Shown: positions 15,159 to 28,181, counted from the first letter of the stretch. The stretch: DNA of 64,000 nucleotides from Selaginella tamariscina (GCA_003024785.1 PUQB01000040.1:516880-580879); one strand, 5' to 3'. Notes: a model not told the origin generated them from the letters alone. Numbers and translations: made by a program.

Positions 15159-15232
15159 GGGATGGTAGCTCATTGGTAGAGCACTTGATATTGGTGTAGA
15201 AGGTCATGGGTTTTCTCCCTAGCCTTTCCATC
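15159..15232 (+). repeat. tRNA-derived sequence (SINE head or LTR-borne)
   Basis: GATGGTAGCTCATTGGTAGAGC matches a tRNA 5' half with Pol III A box (about 15166-15176), and GGTCATGGGTTTTCTCCC sits at the B-box position (about 15202-15219). It is preceded by GACATGACCAAGTATGTGTCC, as in the copies at 7078 and 14506, so it is a third copy of the same tRNA-bearing repeat and the best preserved in its A box. Not a working tRNA: the anticodon arm does not pair and the B box is worn. Confidence 0.7.
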
Positions 15233-15539
15233 ACAATCAAAGAATCTCATTTTCTAACATTTAAGATTTAGGATAGTTGTTGGAATAAACACATGAATCT
15301 TATTTTCTAGCATTTAGGATTTATGATGACCGTTGAAAACAACACATGAGAATCTCATTTTCTAATATTTAGGATGGGATTTAATATGGTCGTTAAAATA
15401 AAAACTTGAAATTTTCATTTATAACATTAGGATGGAATTTAAGATGGTTGTTGGATGAGTTTCTAATACCCCTCATGTTCCTACAATAAGGTTCAAAATT
15501 AAAAAACATACCCCAATCGTAATTACACCCTACATACAT

Positions 15540-15797
15540 ATGTATTACGTGTTTATTTGTATACTATTCATGGATCTTGAAGTAGACATTCGACATTCAC
15601 ATGGTTGCGACGGACCGTCCGCCACTGCTCATTATGTACGTGAATCGTTCTATCCCTTCCCAGCCCGCCGGACCGCCGACTCACCATTATCATGCGGAAG
15701 AACCAGGGTTGGCCTCACTAGAAACTCGTCTATCACGAAACCCTTTCGGAGAAGACAGTATTATCTACATGTCGACACTTTCAAAGTAAGAAGTTAA
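15540..15797 (+). other. Orphan GC-rich open frame, possible exon
   Basis: A block of clearly higher GC inside AT-rich DNA, open in two plus frames. The frame from the ATG at 15604 encodes about 62 residues (PPLLIMYVNRS, then SLETRLSRNPFGED) and ends at AAA|GTAAGAAG, a good splice donor, so it could be a first exon. No continuing exon was found downstream and no family is recognised. Confidence 0.3.
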
Positions 15798-16091
15798 CAC
15801 ACTTTTCTCTCAGTTATAGGTGGTTAATTTTGCTCATTATCTTTGAATTTTCTTCGATAAATAATTAACATGTATTATATTAACATAAAACTTGGTATTT
15901 ATCGCCTCTTCTTGGTTTATTGTGATTGTGTGACGACTCAAAAAATCCTAGGCACCACAGATTTGCAAAGAATATTCCTCAGGCATTCTATATGGTTGCA
16001 CAATCCTAGTGCGTAGCACACATATGGACCCACACACATTTTCGCTCTCCATGTATGATACATTTTAATACAATATATATATCTATATCTA

Positions 16092-16135
<44 letters not shown>

Positions 16136-16793
16136 TATATATTATGTATGTATATGTATCTATGCATATATATATAGACATTTTTGTTTCACACTCTAAA
16201 CTCGTACTTTATTTTATTTAGATTAGCAAAAATCAATATATTTAAAGAAATTGAAAATTATAGGGCAAAGAAAATATAGATACAAAAATATTAATAAGCT
16301 CTATCAACATTTTTCTTTTGCTATTTTAACTAAATAATAATTTTTTAGTTTTCAATAATTAAAAAAGATTATTTATATAGGTAATTTAATCACCATCATT
16401 ATAAATTAATATATTCCTAGGCTCACATTAAATTTCTTTAATCTAATAACATATGCATGTGTATAAAAGGATTAATATTTAACATTTAAATAGTACTTGC
16501 ATTTCAAGAAGTAAAGCACTTTATAAAAAAGAAACTATATATAAAAATGATTAATAGATAATAAATTATAAAAAATTAAAATATTAAATTTATAAATTAA
16601 TTATAAATATTAAAAACCTTGTGAGCAATCCATATATATTGTGCATACACATCTATAAAGGATTTTAAATTTTAAGAAAAAAATCATACACACACTATAC
16701 ATAAGCATAATTGCATTTATTTGTTTCAGTTTTCAAAATAATATATATATATATATAGAATCTATATTTATAAAACATGTGAAACATGAAGGA
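15798..16793. other. AT-rich gene-free stretch
   Basis: TA microsatellites near 16070-16175 and 16740-16757, otherwise low-complexity AT-rich sequence. No gene seen. Confidence 0.6.
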
Positions 16794-16953
16794 TGTCATA
16801 GTTCTATGGTGGGTTGACCACCTAAGTCAAGATTGTGGAATATATGACAAAAAGACCCAAGTGGACCTAGGTTATCATGACTAGGGGCCCTCTCATAAAT
16901 ACCAATTTGCCCTTTGGCTTCTTAGTTTAAGGAGAAAGGGAAAGGTTATCACA
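16794..16953 (+). repeat. Short LTR (solo or remnant), plus orientation
   Basis: Starts TGTCATAGTTC and ends TTATCACA. It is followed by TTTAGTATCTAAGCAGTCTCG, a worn initiator-Met-type primer site. Its reverse complement matches the LTR at 28182-28476, including the CCAATTGGCCCTTTG and GGATTGACCAC regions. Confidence 0.65.
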
Positions 16954-17181
16954 TTTAGTATCTAAGCAGTCTCGAGTTCGATTCTCATTAGGGGTGAACT
17001 TGTAAATAAACTTGTGAGTAAACCTCAGGCCACTAAGGTTGACGCACTTGTTCTTATCTAACTAGAACCCTTGCATGATTGTATCACCTCTGAGCTGCGC
17101 CTATCATGAGTGACCCTTGTTGGCTTCGATACCAATTGTCAAATTTTTTATCTGGTGCCACTTGTTGGCTTCGATACCAAT

Positions 17182-17841
17182 TGTCAGAGTTTTTACTTGG
17201 TGTCATGAAGGCGGCTTGCTAGACTTGCGAGTGGGTTAATAGACCAAAGAATTGACTAACTCTTTGTACATGACATACTCGGTCACAAGGGCGAAATCTT
17301 ACCGGACGAACCCATTTGTGTGGAAGTTAGGCGGGACAACGGAGAGTTGTGCCTTGACAACACAAGCTTAGCTTGCACCGGTAAGAAAATAACAAGCTCT
17401 CTTTTGAACTCAGGAACTCTTATTATATATACTCTACCTTATTTATGTGACGGAGCACCCCCCCCCCCTCCCTATTTTTCTAATTGAGTAAGTGGGCTGG
17501 CACCCTTACCCTAACTTAATTCTAACCCTAAACCTAACCCCCAAGGGCGTGGGGTTAGGGAAACCCTAGGGTTAGGTCAACCCCTAGGGGTGTCCCTAAC
17601 CCTTTTGACAAGCTATACTCTTTGAGAAAACCTAACTAGGAACGTCAAATCAAGGGAGAATTTCTAAAAGGTAAGTGCTACCTTTGCTTAGAGTTTCTTG
17701 AGATATTTAGTGACAGCTAGCTAGACTACTCCTAAACACCTAAGTGCAATAAGCGAGGATATTTCTCACTATATTTAAGGTTTGTCACATAATCTAGTAG
17801 GTAACAACAATCAACCTTCAAAGTATGGGGTCAAGTCATAG
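17182..17841 (-). repeat. Old LTR of the element-2 family with a primer site on its outer side
   Basis: TGTCAGAGTTTTTACTTGG and later blocks match the element-2 LTR with strong divergence. On its left lies GCTTCGATACCA, the primer-site remnant expected beside a 5' LTR; on its right lies sequence expected just inside a 3' LTR. One LTR thus seems shared by two tandem element bodies. A partial 55-bp duplication of the primer-site/LTR start lies at about 17115-17180. Confidence 0.65.
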
Positions 17842-20800
17842 TAGGTTAGAAAAAATTAATCGAAAATCGAAAATGATTCAACTTCTTCGAGAAAAAGGAC
17901 TTTTTTTGTTGTAATACATCACCAATTGCAAAGTCGGAAGCATCACACTCCACTTCAAAAGGATCTTAAAAATTGGTAACAACAAAATTGACTAAAAAGA
18001 AATAACTTCTTTGAGTTTGATGAATGCCCAATGGCACTTTGGAGTCCAATGCCAAGAAATTTTCTTCAAGAGATCTGTTATCTTTGAGTAATTTTTTATC
18101 TACAGTAATAACCTGTCAAACCAAAAATGATTTGACTTCTTGCACATCTTTGAAAATTGTTCACTTGGTAATAACTTGAACTTTCTTTAAATCCATGGCA
18201 ACTTTCCCACCTGATATCAAGTGTTCCAAAAAGTTATCTTGGTTTGACCAACACGCACTTGCTTTTCTTAACATACAATAGGTTTTCCCTCAATCTTTGA
18301 AACACCTTTTTTAAGTGTTCTTCATGTTCCTCAATTGCTGAACTGAAGACCAGAATGTCATTAATATATACCACTACAAACTCATCTAAATAGTCTCTAA
18401 ACACATCATTCATCATTATGCAAAAAGTTGTTGAAGCATTGCACAATCTGAATTGAAAGATTAAAAACTCGAATGATTCATAATGCATTCAAAAACGGTC
18501 TTTTCAATGTATTATATAATACCCAAATCTGATGGTATTTAGATGTCAAGTTTATTTTTGAAAAATATTTTTCTTTCAATAATCTATCAGATAAGTCATC
18601 CACTTGCGAAAGAGGATACTTATTTTTTATAATTATTACATTCACCACTTGATAATCTACACATATCCGCATCGTATCATATTATAAACGAGATTGATGC
18701 ACCATACAGAATTGGCTAGGCCAAATATGTTCTCAACTAATTAATTCTGTCAGCTATCTCTTCAATTTTATCAACTTTTAAGGATTTAATCGATATGGGA
18801 CTCTTGCTGATAGAGACGAACATGGCAAAATTTTTATCCTGTGATTGACACCTCGATGTGGAGGTAGCTCGGGTGGTAAGTCTTATGGCAACATGTCCTT
18901 AAACATGTTTAAAACTTTCAAATTAGAACTAGAATAGATTCTTGACCATCTCCTATTTTGACTTCACTAGTATTCAAAACCATTCAAGAAATACACGTTC
19001 TTAATATCTAATTGCCTTATGCAATTGAGTTAAGGTAAGAAACATAGGATTCCAATTCTTATCAATTAGTGTTTTTATCTTGAGCATTGTCTTTCTAGTA
19101 TCCTCCTTATTCGCTGCTAATGTAATTTGATTATCCCCGGATCCCCTCATTTTGACTACATGTTTATGAAACTACTTCATACCCAACACAAAGTCGAACC
19201 CTGTTATATTCAAGATCACTAAGTCTAATTTAACCTTCCAACTTTTGATTTAAACAGGAACTGCCTTTGTTATATTATTAATATTTTAACTTTTTTGCCA
19301 AATTTGATCTTTATTTCAATTATTTTATTACATCCAAATTCAATTAACGAGCTAGACTAATTGATATGAAGTTCTATATTGCTTCAGTATCGATTATCAT
19401 TCCGATTCGGTCCCTTCGTATCCTTCATGTTAAATATAATAAAGGTCAGTTTTGTCTTGAATAATGAATAAAGTAGGTTGTGTTTGGCACAACATTACCT
19501 CTTCTAATTCGTCTTCCAAATCTTTAAGCGTTTTAGGTTCAATAAATTCCTCTTTTACAATTGCCTTGAAATGTCTCAATTGTTGTGACGGTGCCCGACA
19601 TTCTTTATAGATTTATTATAATTATAACACTTTGGAGCTCCGCTTGCGGATTATGGAGGAGCAGACTTTGGAGCCAAGCCCTTGGCCTGCACACTAACGG
19701 TTTTTGAGATCTGATGGATCTTAATGTGTCTGAAAACTTTGAACTATCAATAAAGAGACTTGCACTTCGAATTGATGGTGACTAAGTTAATCATTTATTG
19801 AACCTTCTTAACCCAGACATTGGAGGATAACTATGCGGTTTAAGTCTTGGTTCATCGCTCTTATTATACAAGTTTTTTAACCACATGCGATAAGTAACCT
19901 TTTGAGCTACCTCCTGACATTTTTGATAACTGTTGGCTTGTACCTTAAGATCTCAATTCTAGTCTTTACTAATTATGAAGCAACTTTGAGCTTCATCATT
20001 GCTCATATTTGGGACCAAACACTGTACACTTTCAAATTAATAAATATAGTTCATTGGGTTTTCTCGAGGTCCTTGTTTATAAGTTACTAAATTAGCACAC
20101 AATCACAATCCAAAGTCATTTAGCATATACTGCTTTTTAATCTTTTTTTTTCATGTGTCCAATTATTTTGGTATCCATATTCACCTTTAACAATCCGTCA
20201 CCAAGTTTTTGCTTCTCCTTTGAGAAATTACTTGGCACGCGTCATCTTTTTCTATCTTTCTCATGGAAGCAGTCTTGAAATAACTTTCCATATTATATAT
20301 TATATAACCAGTCATTTAGAACTTTGTAGTATTTTGAAACCATAAAATCTGAAGGTTTGGTTAACTTGAACTTACTGGGACCACCACCATCTTCATCCAT
20401 TAAAAAATCTAATATATAGAAACTTGATTCTGAATCATGCTTCTTCTCTTCTTCATGTGTCTAGTTGCAGAACATCTTGGAATCTGATTGGCAACATTAC
20501 ATATTCAATCATTCAACACTAATACATCCCCTCAAAGTTCATTCAAGGCATCCATCATAATTTTTCACTAGTGAGGCTGTTGTTTAACCCTAGGGTCAAC
20601 ATGGGTCAGCTTCATCCATCTCCTCATTTTGAGCTTCTGCAATAGCCCTCTTTGCCTTAGGCTCTGGTTGCTTTCTCTTGCTCATCATATTGCACCCTAT
20701 TTTCAACACTCGGAGAATAATATGCTTAGAATATTCCTAATATGAAGTTGGAAACACCCTACACAAGTTGTACACCCACACCCATTAGCTTAAACTAGCA
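17842..20800 (-). mobile_element. Decayed Ty3/gypsy body, host of the element-2 insertion
   Basis: Minus-strand relative of element 2. Reverse transcriptase remains at about 18.23-18.67 kb (KNKYPLSQVDDL, YINDILVFSS), then protease- and gag-like remains up to about 20.7 kb, each alignable with element 2 by eye. The integrase part is absent. The fossil continues at 28063 on the other side of element 2. Many breaks; far older than element 2. Confidence 0.8.
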
Positions 20801-20805
20801 TAAGT

Positions 20806-21778
20806 GTCAGAGTTTTTACCTAGCCACAAAGGCGGCTTGCCAGGTGCCAACCCTGGAATCCCCTCTCTGGAAACCCCACGAAATCTGGTAAAGTAACCCG
20901 TATTAGGAACCCAACCCTTAGGAACTTAAACCCTAACTGACCAAGTCCACGAACGAGACTCACCTTGTGAATCAGGATGCACGGACTGGCCGAGTTATAG
21001 GTGTTGTTCCTAGCTTGGCGTGGTTGAGGCGGCCGGAGCAAGGCCTCAACCACTAGTTCTGCGGAACGTGAACTCGGGCAATACCTTTGAGCTTGCGAGC
21101 AGGTTTTGGACCAAGGAATCTGGCTAACTCCTTGGAAGTGACGTGCCCTTGTCTCAAAGGCAAGATCCTGCCAACGATAAGGATAGTCTAACCCTAGGGT
21201 GGGTTGTACCCCTTTGTGTGGAAGTTTGGGTGGCACAATAGAGGATTGCACCTTGACGACACAAGCTTAGCTTGCACCGGTAGGAGGTTAACGAGCTCTC
21301 TTTTGAACCCAGGAAGCCTCACTACATATACTCTACCTTATTTATGTGACGGACCCCCCCCCCCTGTTTACCTAATGAGTAAGTGGGCTGGCACGGAAAT
21401 GCCAGCCCTTAGAGAAAATGGTTGTCCTAACCTAATCCTAAACCTAACCCCTAGGGGGGGGTTTAGGACGTGGGGTTAGGGCAACCCTAGGGTTAGGTCA
21501 ACCCTAGGGGTGTCCCTAACCCTTATTTTGACAAGCTATAATTTGCAAAGAACCCTAACCTGGAACGTCAAAACGGGGGAGGGTTCTCTAAATGGAAGTG
21601 CTAGCTTCGCCTAGAGTTTCTTGCAAATACCTAACGACACCCGGCCGGACCATCACTAGATACCCAAGTGCACTATGCGGGCCTGTTTCTTCTACATCTA
21701 GGGTTCGTCACATAATCCAGTAGGTAACAACAGTCAAACCCCAAAGTAAAGGGTCGAGTCATAGTAAAAACTATGACA
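20806..21778 (-). repeat. Element 2 LTR (left, 3' LTR)
   Basis: TGTCAGAG...CTATGACA. Contains a C10 run (21355-21364) and a patch of CCCTAAC/GGGTTAGG motifs near 21425-21520 that can pair with each other. Confidence 0.93.
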
Positions 21779-22188
21779 CACTCCCCGCCTTTGAAAATGT
21801 CAACGTCCTCGTTGACGTCTAACTCCAAGACTAGACTAGGTTAGGAAAAATTAACTGAAAACTAACGCTAATCACTCTATGCGGAGTCAGCAAAAAGTTC
21901 ACAAGTTTTATTACCCCCCTTGCATTACGCGAAGCCAAATACTTCAGAACCGTCGTTCACTGAGTGAGAACTCAGCTGCCGGAGGTACCACCTGCGACAA
22001 GAAGTCATTTGGAGACCTTTTGCACGTCTGCAAAGTCTGTCACCCGACACAGACAACAAGTTAGTTAATTTCTTTTAGTTAACTAGAATTTATATCGGAG
22101 GCCTCTAGTTAATGTTGTCTGTCGGCCCCTAGGTTAAGAAGAAATAACTTTATTCCTTAATTAGTTTGAGACCTTGCCTCAAACTCAT

Positions 22189-23530
22189 TCACCAACTCCA
22201 TCGCGTTTTGTAGATTCTCCAATGGTTCCCATGTCGATTCGCACGCGGATAGCCTTTCCATTTGACGAGATACTCAAACTTACGTTTTCGCGGTCCATAA
22301 ACCTTCCTTTTGCCCAATATGGATTCGACTTCGTACTCCGTACCTTCATGAACCAGCTCAGGGGGCGGACGTAAGTTTTCATATCTTTGCGGATGTTTCT
22401 CATCTTTGTGGAATGGCTCGAGCAAATTGACATGAAACACATTGTGTATTGTTCCCAACTCCGGAGGAAGATCCAACTCATAAGCCACTTTCCCTACTTG
22501 CTTCACCACCTTGTATGGACCTATGTAGTGCGATAGAAACTTCCTCGAAAGAGTCATTGGAACCTTCAGGTTTTTGGTACTCAACAATACCATATCCCCA
22601 ACCTGATACTCTACATCCCGCCGATGCTTATCGTACTGCTGACGATACCTTTCCTGTGCTGCAGCCATCGCTTGACGAGCAGCTTCCCATGTTCGATACA
22701 ATTGTCCCGTGAACTCTGCTACAGATGGAACTCGATTGCTATCGTCTTTCGGTAACACCATACTCTGAGGAATACCACCCTTATTCCCAGTTAACACTTC
22801 CATCGGGCTACATCCGATTGCAGTGTGCATCGAGTTATTGTAACATATCTCAGCCATATCTAAGTGTTCAGCCCAATCAAGTTGATCACCTTGAACATAG
22901 CATCTGAGATAGTCCTCGACTTGTCGGTTTACCCTCTCCGTCTGACCATCCGTTTGTGGATGATAAGCCGTACTAAACCTCAGCATCGTCCCAAATTGCT
23001 TGAACAACGTTCCCCAAAACTTGCCAGTAAATCGAGGATCCCGGTCTGAGATCATCGTTTCCGGTAGCCCTCGCACTCTTACGACTTCGTGGAAGAACAA
23101 CTTTGCTGCTTGTTTTGCATTCACTGTCTCTACAGTTGGAATGAAATGAGCAACCTTTGAAAATCGATCGACCACCACCATAAGAGCATTGAAACCACAA
23201 GATTTTGGCAATCCCATGATAAAGTCCAAAGTAACACTTTGAAATGGCCGCTCTGGAATCGGTATACATTGTAACTTCCCAGCTCGTTTTTGCGAACGAC
23301 TTTTCACTTGTTGACATGTGGGGCATGTCTTGACATACTTGGCAACATCGTCTATCATACCCGGCCAATAGAATCCCTGTTTCAACAAAGCCAACGTCTT
23401 GTGCCTTCCACCATCCCTCTCTTAATAGCCTCTCCCTCCATGTCCCTTCTGGAACATAGAGTCTCTTTTCTTTATAATAAAGAACTCCATCTCGTACTGC
23501 AAAATGGGCCTGTTTGAGTGCATCCATTCG
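22189..23530 (-). CDS. Element 2 integrase with chromodomain (virus-like element part)
   Basis: Integrase zinc-binding region (CPTCQQVKSRSQKRAG), catalytic core of the DDE type (TLDFIMGLPKS; SDRDPRFTGKFW; AYHPQTDGQTERVNR), a GPY/F-like segment (LSHYIGPYKVV), then a chromodomain (YEVESILGKRK ... FEYLVKWKGYP). The chromodomain places the element among the chromoviruses; in that family it is thought to direct integration to marked chromatin. Confidence 0.9.
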
Positions 23531-23535
23531 ACTTT

Positions 23536-25031
23536 CTATTCCTGCTGGAATATTACCATCTCTTCGTAATTGATGAACTTGTTTCCTCTTTGCACCAGGC
23601 TCAAAGCTTCCTTGGCAAACTTGTCCTGAGGATACGCCGTCACAAATTCATCCACCAAAGTTGACACGGGTGCTGACATAATACGAAGATGACCCTTTCT
23701 ACTGAGTGCATCAGCTACCACATTTCTTTCCCGCCTTATGTCTGATTTCAGGCTGAAATCGTGCCAACTTCTGCTGCCATCTAGCATACTTTGGTGATAG
23801 CTTCGGCTGCGTTTCAAAATACCTTAGAGTTACACTATCTGTCCAAACCACAGTGCCATGACTTGGAAGATAATGACGCCAATACTCCAAGGAAGCAACA
23901 ATAGCATACATCTCCTTTTCGTGGGTAGGCCATCGAGTTTGCGCGGCATCTAACTTCTTCGAAAGAAGGACACTGGATGTCCTTTTTGTTGCAATACACC
24001 ACCAATTGCAAAGTCGGAAGCGTCACATTCTACTTCAAAGGGATCTTCAAAGATGGGCAACTGCAAAACTGGCTCAGAAGAGATAGCCTCTTTGAGTTTG
24101 ACGATGCACGTTGGCACTCTGGAGTCCAATGCCATGGAATGTTCTTCGTAAGATCTGTCAATGGGGCCGCTATTTCTGAGTAACCCTTTATGAATCTTCG
24201 GTAATACCCTGTCAGACCAAGAAATGATCTAACTTCATGCACGTCTTTTAAGGTCATCCACTCAGTAATAGCTTGAATTTTCTTTGGGTCCATGGCAACC
24301 TCCCCACCTGAGATCAAGTGTCCCAAGAAATCTATCTTGGTTTGACCAAATGCGCACTTGCTTTCTTTAGCATACAACTGGTTCTCTCTCAACCTCTGAA
24401 ACACTTTTTCTAAGTGTTCCACATGTTCTTCAATTGTCGAACTGAAAACCAGAATGTCATCAATATACACCACCACGAACTCGTCTAGATAGTCTCTAAA
24501 CACATCATCCATCATTGTGCAAAAAGTTGCTGGAGCATTGCACAACCCGAATGGCAAGACTAGAAACTCAAATGATCCATAACGCGTTCGAAAAGCGGTC
24601 TTCTCAATGTCATTCTCTGCTACCCGAATCTGATGGTACCCAGACCTCAAGTCTATTCTTGAAAAGTACTTTGCTTTTGATAGTCTATCAAACAAGTCGT
24701 CCACTCGCGGAAGAGGATACTTGTTTTTGATAGTTATCGCGTTCAGTGCTCGATAGTCCACACACATTCGCATCGTACCATCCTTTTTCATTACAAACAA
24801 GATCGGTGCACCATATGGTGATCGACTAGGTCGAATGTGTCCTCGACCAACCAATTCCGTCAGCTGTCTCTTCAATTCAATCAACTCTTGAGGATTTAAC
24901 CGATATGGGGCTCTTGCCGGTGGAGACGAACCCGGCAAAACCTCTATTCTGTGGTCCACAGCTCGACGTGGAGGTAACTCAGGCGGCAAATCTTCCGGTA
25001 ACACATCCCTAAACATGTTCAAGACTTCCAA
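23536..25031 (-). CDS. Element 2 reverse transcriptase and RNase H (virus-like element part)
   Basis: Reverse transcriptase with [46 protein letters not shown] and the catalytic [10 protein letters not shown], followed by the RNase H region ([16 protein letters not shown]) and the linker before integrase. It overlaps the end of the gag-protease frame, as is common in the family. Confidence 0.9.
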
Positions 25032-26866
25032 AATAGGTTCGGAACATGTTCTTGACCATCTCCTATTTTGACTTCACCAGTATCCAAAACCATTGCAAGA
25101 AACACACGTTCCCGATGTCTAACTGCTTTACGCAACTGAGTCAAGGTAAGGAACATAGGATTCCAATCCCTATCAGTTAGCGTTTCCATTCTGAGCGTCG
25201 TTTTTCTAATGGCTTCTTTATCTGCTGCAAGCGTGATTCGATTATCTCCGGAACCCCTCATTTCGATTACATGTTTATGGAACCATTCCATACCCAGAAC
25301 AAAGTCAAACCCCGTCATATTCAAGACAACTAAGTCTAGCTTAGCCTTCCAATCTTTGATTTGGACAGGAACTGCCCTTGCTATATTATTAGTATTTTGA
25401 GAACCTTTGCCAAAATTGATCTTTATTTCACACATCTTTATTACATCCAAATTCAATCGACGAGCTAGACTAGTCGATATGAAGTTGTATGTTGCTCCAG
25501 TATCGATCATCATTCGGACTCGGTCCCCTCGTATCCTTCCTGTCAAATATAGCAAAGGGTCAGTTTTGTCTTGAATAGCGAATAAGGCAGGTTGTGTCTG
25601 GCACAACATTACCTCTTCTGACTCATCTTCCGGATCTTCAAGCGTTTCTGGTTCAGCAACTTCCTCTTCTACCATCGCCTTGAAATGTCCTGATTGTTGT
25701 GAGGGTGCCGGACACTCTTTAGCAAAATGACCAGGCTTGTTACAATTATAACATTTCACGACCCCGCCTGCGGAACGCGGGGGAGCAGACTTTGGAGCCG
25801 ATCCTTTGGTCTGCTGAGGAGGTGGTAACGCCAATGGTTTCCGAAATCCGGTGGGTCTTGATGTGTCCGAAAACTTGGAACTGCCAACAAAGGGACTTGC
25901 ACTTCGAATTGATGGCGATTGATCTGGTCGCCTATCAAACCTTCTGAACCCAGACTTTGGAGGAAACCTCCTTGGTTTAGGTTTTGCTTCCTCCCCTTTG
26001 TACAAGTCTTCTAACGACATGCCATAAGCAACCTTTTGAGCTGCCTCTTGACATTCCCGATAGCTTGTGGGCTTGTACCTTAAGATCTCCCTTCGCGTTT
26101 TCTCATTCAAGCTAGCCATGAAGCAACTTCGAGCTTCATCATCGCTCATATTTGGCACCAATCGCCGTACACTTTCGAATCGATAAACGTGGTCCATAGG
26201 ACTTCCCCGAACTCCCTGTTGACAAAGTGCCAGGTCAGCACGCAATCGCAAACCGAGATCATCCGGCATATACTGCTTTTTGATCTCCTTTTTCATGTGC
26301 TTCCAGCTGTTTCGGTATCCACGTTCACCTTCAACAATTCGCCACCAAGTCTTAGCTTCTTCTTTAAGAAACTGCTTAGCACATGCAACCTTTTCTGTCT
26401 TTCTCACGGAAGCAGCCTCGAAATAGCTTTCCATATCATACAACCAGTCATCCAAAACCTTGTAATCCTTTGAACCCATGAAATTCGAAGGCTTTACCGG
26501 TTTGAATTTACTGGGACCTCCACCAACTACTTCCGTCGAAGAATCTGATTCAGAGGAACCTGACTCTGAGTCATGCTTCTTCTTCTTTTTCCGTGTGTCT
26601 GGTTGCGGAACGTCTGGCACTGCCGTATTCGTTGGAATCCGAACGGCAACATTATCGATTCTGTCATTCAATCCCAAGACATCCCCTCGAAGTTCGTTTA
26701 GGGCATCCATCATTATTTCACGCCAACCAGGTCGCTGCCTAGCCCTAGGGGGTCGACCTGGATCAGCTTCATCCATCTCCTCATTTTGAGCCTCTGCGAC
26801 AGCCCTCTCTGCCTCAGGCTCCGGTTGCTTTCTTTTGCTCATCGTATTGAACCCTAGTTTCAACAC
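25019..26866 (-). CDS. Element 2 Gag-protease (virus-like element part)
   Basis: A single open frame of 615 codons. Capsid region ([20 protein letters not shown]...), one zinc knuckle ([16 protein letters not shown]2CX4HX4C) and a retropepsin-like protease active site ([13 protein letters not shown]). Likely start is the Met of [10 protein letters not shown] a few codons in. The open state of this frame supports a recent insertion. Confidence 0.92.
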   Translation of the reverse strand: MLKLGFNTMSKRKQPEPEAERAVAEAQNEEMDEADPGRPPRARQRPGWREIMMDALNELRGDVLGLNDRIDNVAVRIPTNTAVPDVPQPDTRKKKKKHDSESGSSESDSSTEVVGGGPSKFKPVKPSNFMGSKDYKVLDDWLYDMESYFEAASVRKTEKVACAKQFLKEEAKTWWRIVEGERGYRNSWKHMKKEIKKQYMPDDLGLRLRADLALCQQGVRGSPMDHVYRFESVRRLVPNMSDDEARSCFMASLNEKTRREILRYKPTSYRECQEAAQKVAYGMSLEDLYKGEEAKPKPRRFPPKSGFRRFDRRPDQSPSIRSASPFVGSSKFSDTSRPTGFRKPLALPPPQQTKGSAPKSAPPRSAGGVVKCYNCNKPGHFAKECPAPSQQSGHFKAMVEEEVAEPETLEDPEDESEEVMLCQTQPALFAIQDKTDPLLYLTGRIRGDRVRMMIDTGATYNFISTSLARRLNLDVIKMCEIKINFGKGSQNTNNIARAVPVQIKDWKAKLDLVVLNMTGFDFVLGMEWFHKHVIEMRGSGDNRITLAADKEAIRKTTLRMETLTDRDWNPMFLTLTQLRKAVRHRERVFLAMVLDTGEVKIGDGQEHVPNLFWKS

Positions 26867-27169
26867 TCGGAGAATATGCTCGGAATATTCCCAATGTTAA
26901 GTTGGAAACACCCTGCACAGGTTGTACACCCACACACATCAGCTTGAACTAGCATAAGACTTTCGGACATACCTAGAATCTCACGCCGACTCACTGAGCA
27001 AGTGTTCTCCGAAGTTTGACAACTCACAGGATCAAACTCTCTGCGCAGAATACAGACATGTTAACCAAAGCGATAGAGTAGATCAAGAATTTAGAGTTAT
27101 CTAAACATTGAAACACTCTATGACTTAAGGTAGTCCTACTGACCGCAGAGAACTTGCTCCGATACCAAT

Positions 27170-28057
27170 TGTCAGAGTTTTTACCTGGTGCCACAAAGGC
27201 GGCTTGCCAGGTGCCAACCCTGGAATCCCCTCTCTGGAAACCCCACGGAATCTGGTAAAGTAACCCGTATTAGGAACCCAACCCTTAGGAACTTAAACCC
27301 TAACTGACCAAGTCCACGAACGAGACTCACCTTGTGAATCAGGATGCACGGACTGGAGTTATAGGTGTTGTTCCTAGCTTGGCGTGGTTGAGGCGGCCGG
27401 AGCAAGGCCTCAACCACTAGTTCTGCGGAACGTGAACTCGGGCAATACCTTTGAGCTTGCGAGCAGGTTTTCGGACCAAGGAATCTGGCTAACTCCTTGG
27501 AAGTGACGTGCCCTTGTCTCAAAGGCAAGATCCTGCCAACGATAAGGATAGTCTAACCCTAGGGTGGGTTGTACCCCTGTCGTGTGGAAGTTTGGGCGGC
27601 ACAACAGAGGGTTGCACCTTGACGACACAAGCTTAGCTTGCACCGGTAGGAGGTTAACGAGCTCTCTTTTGAACCCAGGAAGCCTCACTACATATACTCT
27701 ACCTTATTTATGTGACGGACCCCCCCCCCCTGTTTACCTAAATGAGTAAGTGGGCTGGCACGGAAATGCCAGCCCTTAGAGAAAATGGTTGTCCTAACCT
27801 AATCCTAAACCTAACCCCTAGGGGGGGGGAACCCTAACCTGGAACGTCAAAATGGGGGAGGGTTCTCTAAATGGAAGTGCTAGCTTCGCCTAGAGTTTCT
27901 TGCAAATACCTAACGACACCCGGCCGGACCATCACTAGATACCCAAGTGCACTATGCGGGCCTGTTTCTTCTACATCTAGGGTTCGTCACATAATCCAGT
28001 AGGTAACAACAGTCAAACCCCAAAGTAAAGGGTTGAGTCATAGTAAAAACTATGACA
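27170..28057 (-). repeat. Element 2 LTR (right, 5' LTR)
   Basis: TGTCAGAG...CTATGACA. Shorter than the left copy by one segment in the GGGTTAGG-rich part. The primer site lies two bases to its left. Confidence 0.93.
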
Positions 28058-28062
28058 ATAAG

Positions 28063-28181
28063 ACTTTTGGATATGGACATGTCAATCAAAAGCGAGAGAG
28101 TAAATCAACAATTTAAATGTTGAAACACCCTATAACTTTAAATAGTCTTACTAACCATAAAGAACTTGCTCCGATACCAAT
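28063..28181 (-). mobile_element. Leader remnant of the older host element
   Basis: Continues the fossil at 17842-20800 across the element-2 insertion. It aligns with 26950-27169 (leader of element 2) and ends in the primer site TGGTATCGGAGC (minus strand of 28168-28179). Confidence 0.75.

Larger units (their letters stand above)
20806..28057 (-). mobile_element. Ty3/gypsy chromovirus, young and nearly complete (element 2)
   Basis: Full-length LTR retroelement in minus orientation with LTRs at 20806-21778 and 27170-28057, nearly alike apart from small differences and one segment present only in the left copy. Target duplication ATAAG at 20801-20805 and 28058-28062. Primer site TGGTATCGGAGC (minus strand of 27156-27167) two bases inside the 5' LTR; polypurine tract AAAGGCGGGGAG beside the 3' LTR. 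Gag-protease, reverse transcriptase, RNase H, integrase and a C-terminal chromodomain are all present. Looks almost whole, with about four or five breaks in the coding part. Inserted into the leader of an older relative. Confidence 0.93.

Noticed and set aside
15159-15232. Functional tRNA gene
   Set aside because: The A-box half is good but the anticodon stem and T arm do not pair properly and the B box is degenerate, so it is a tRNA-derived repeat.
21425-21520. Interstitial telomere array
   Set aside because: The CCCTAA motifs are few, degenerate, occur in both orientations and recur in every LTR of this family, so they are LTR sequence rather than telomeric insertion.
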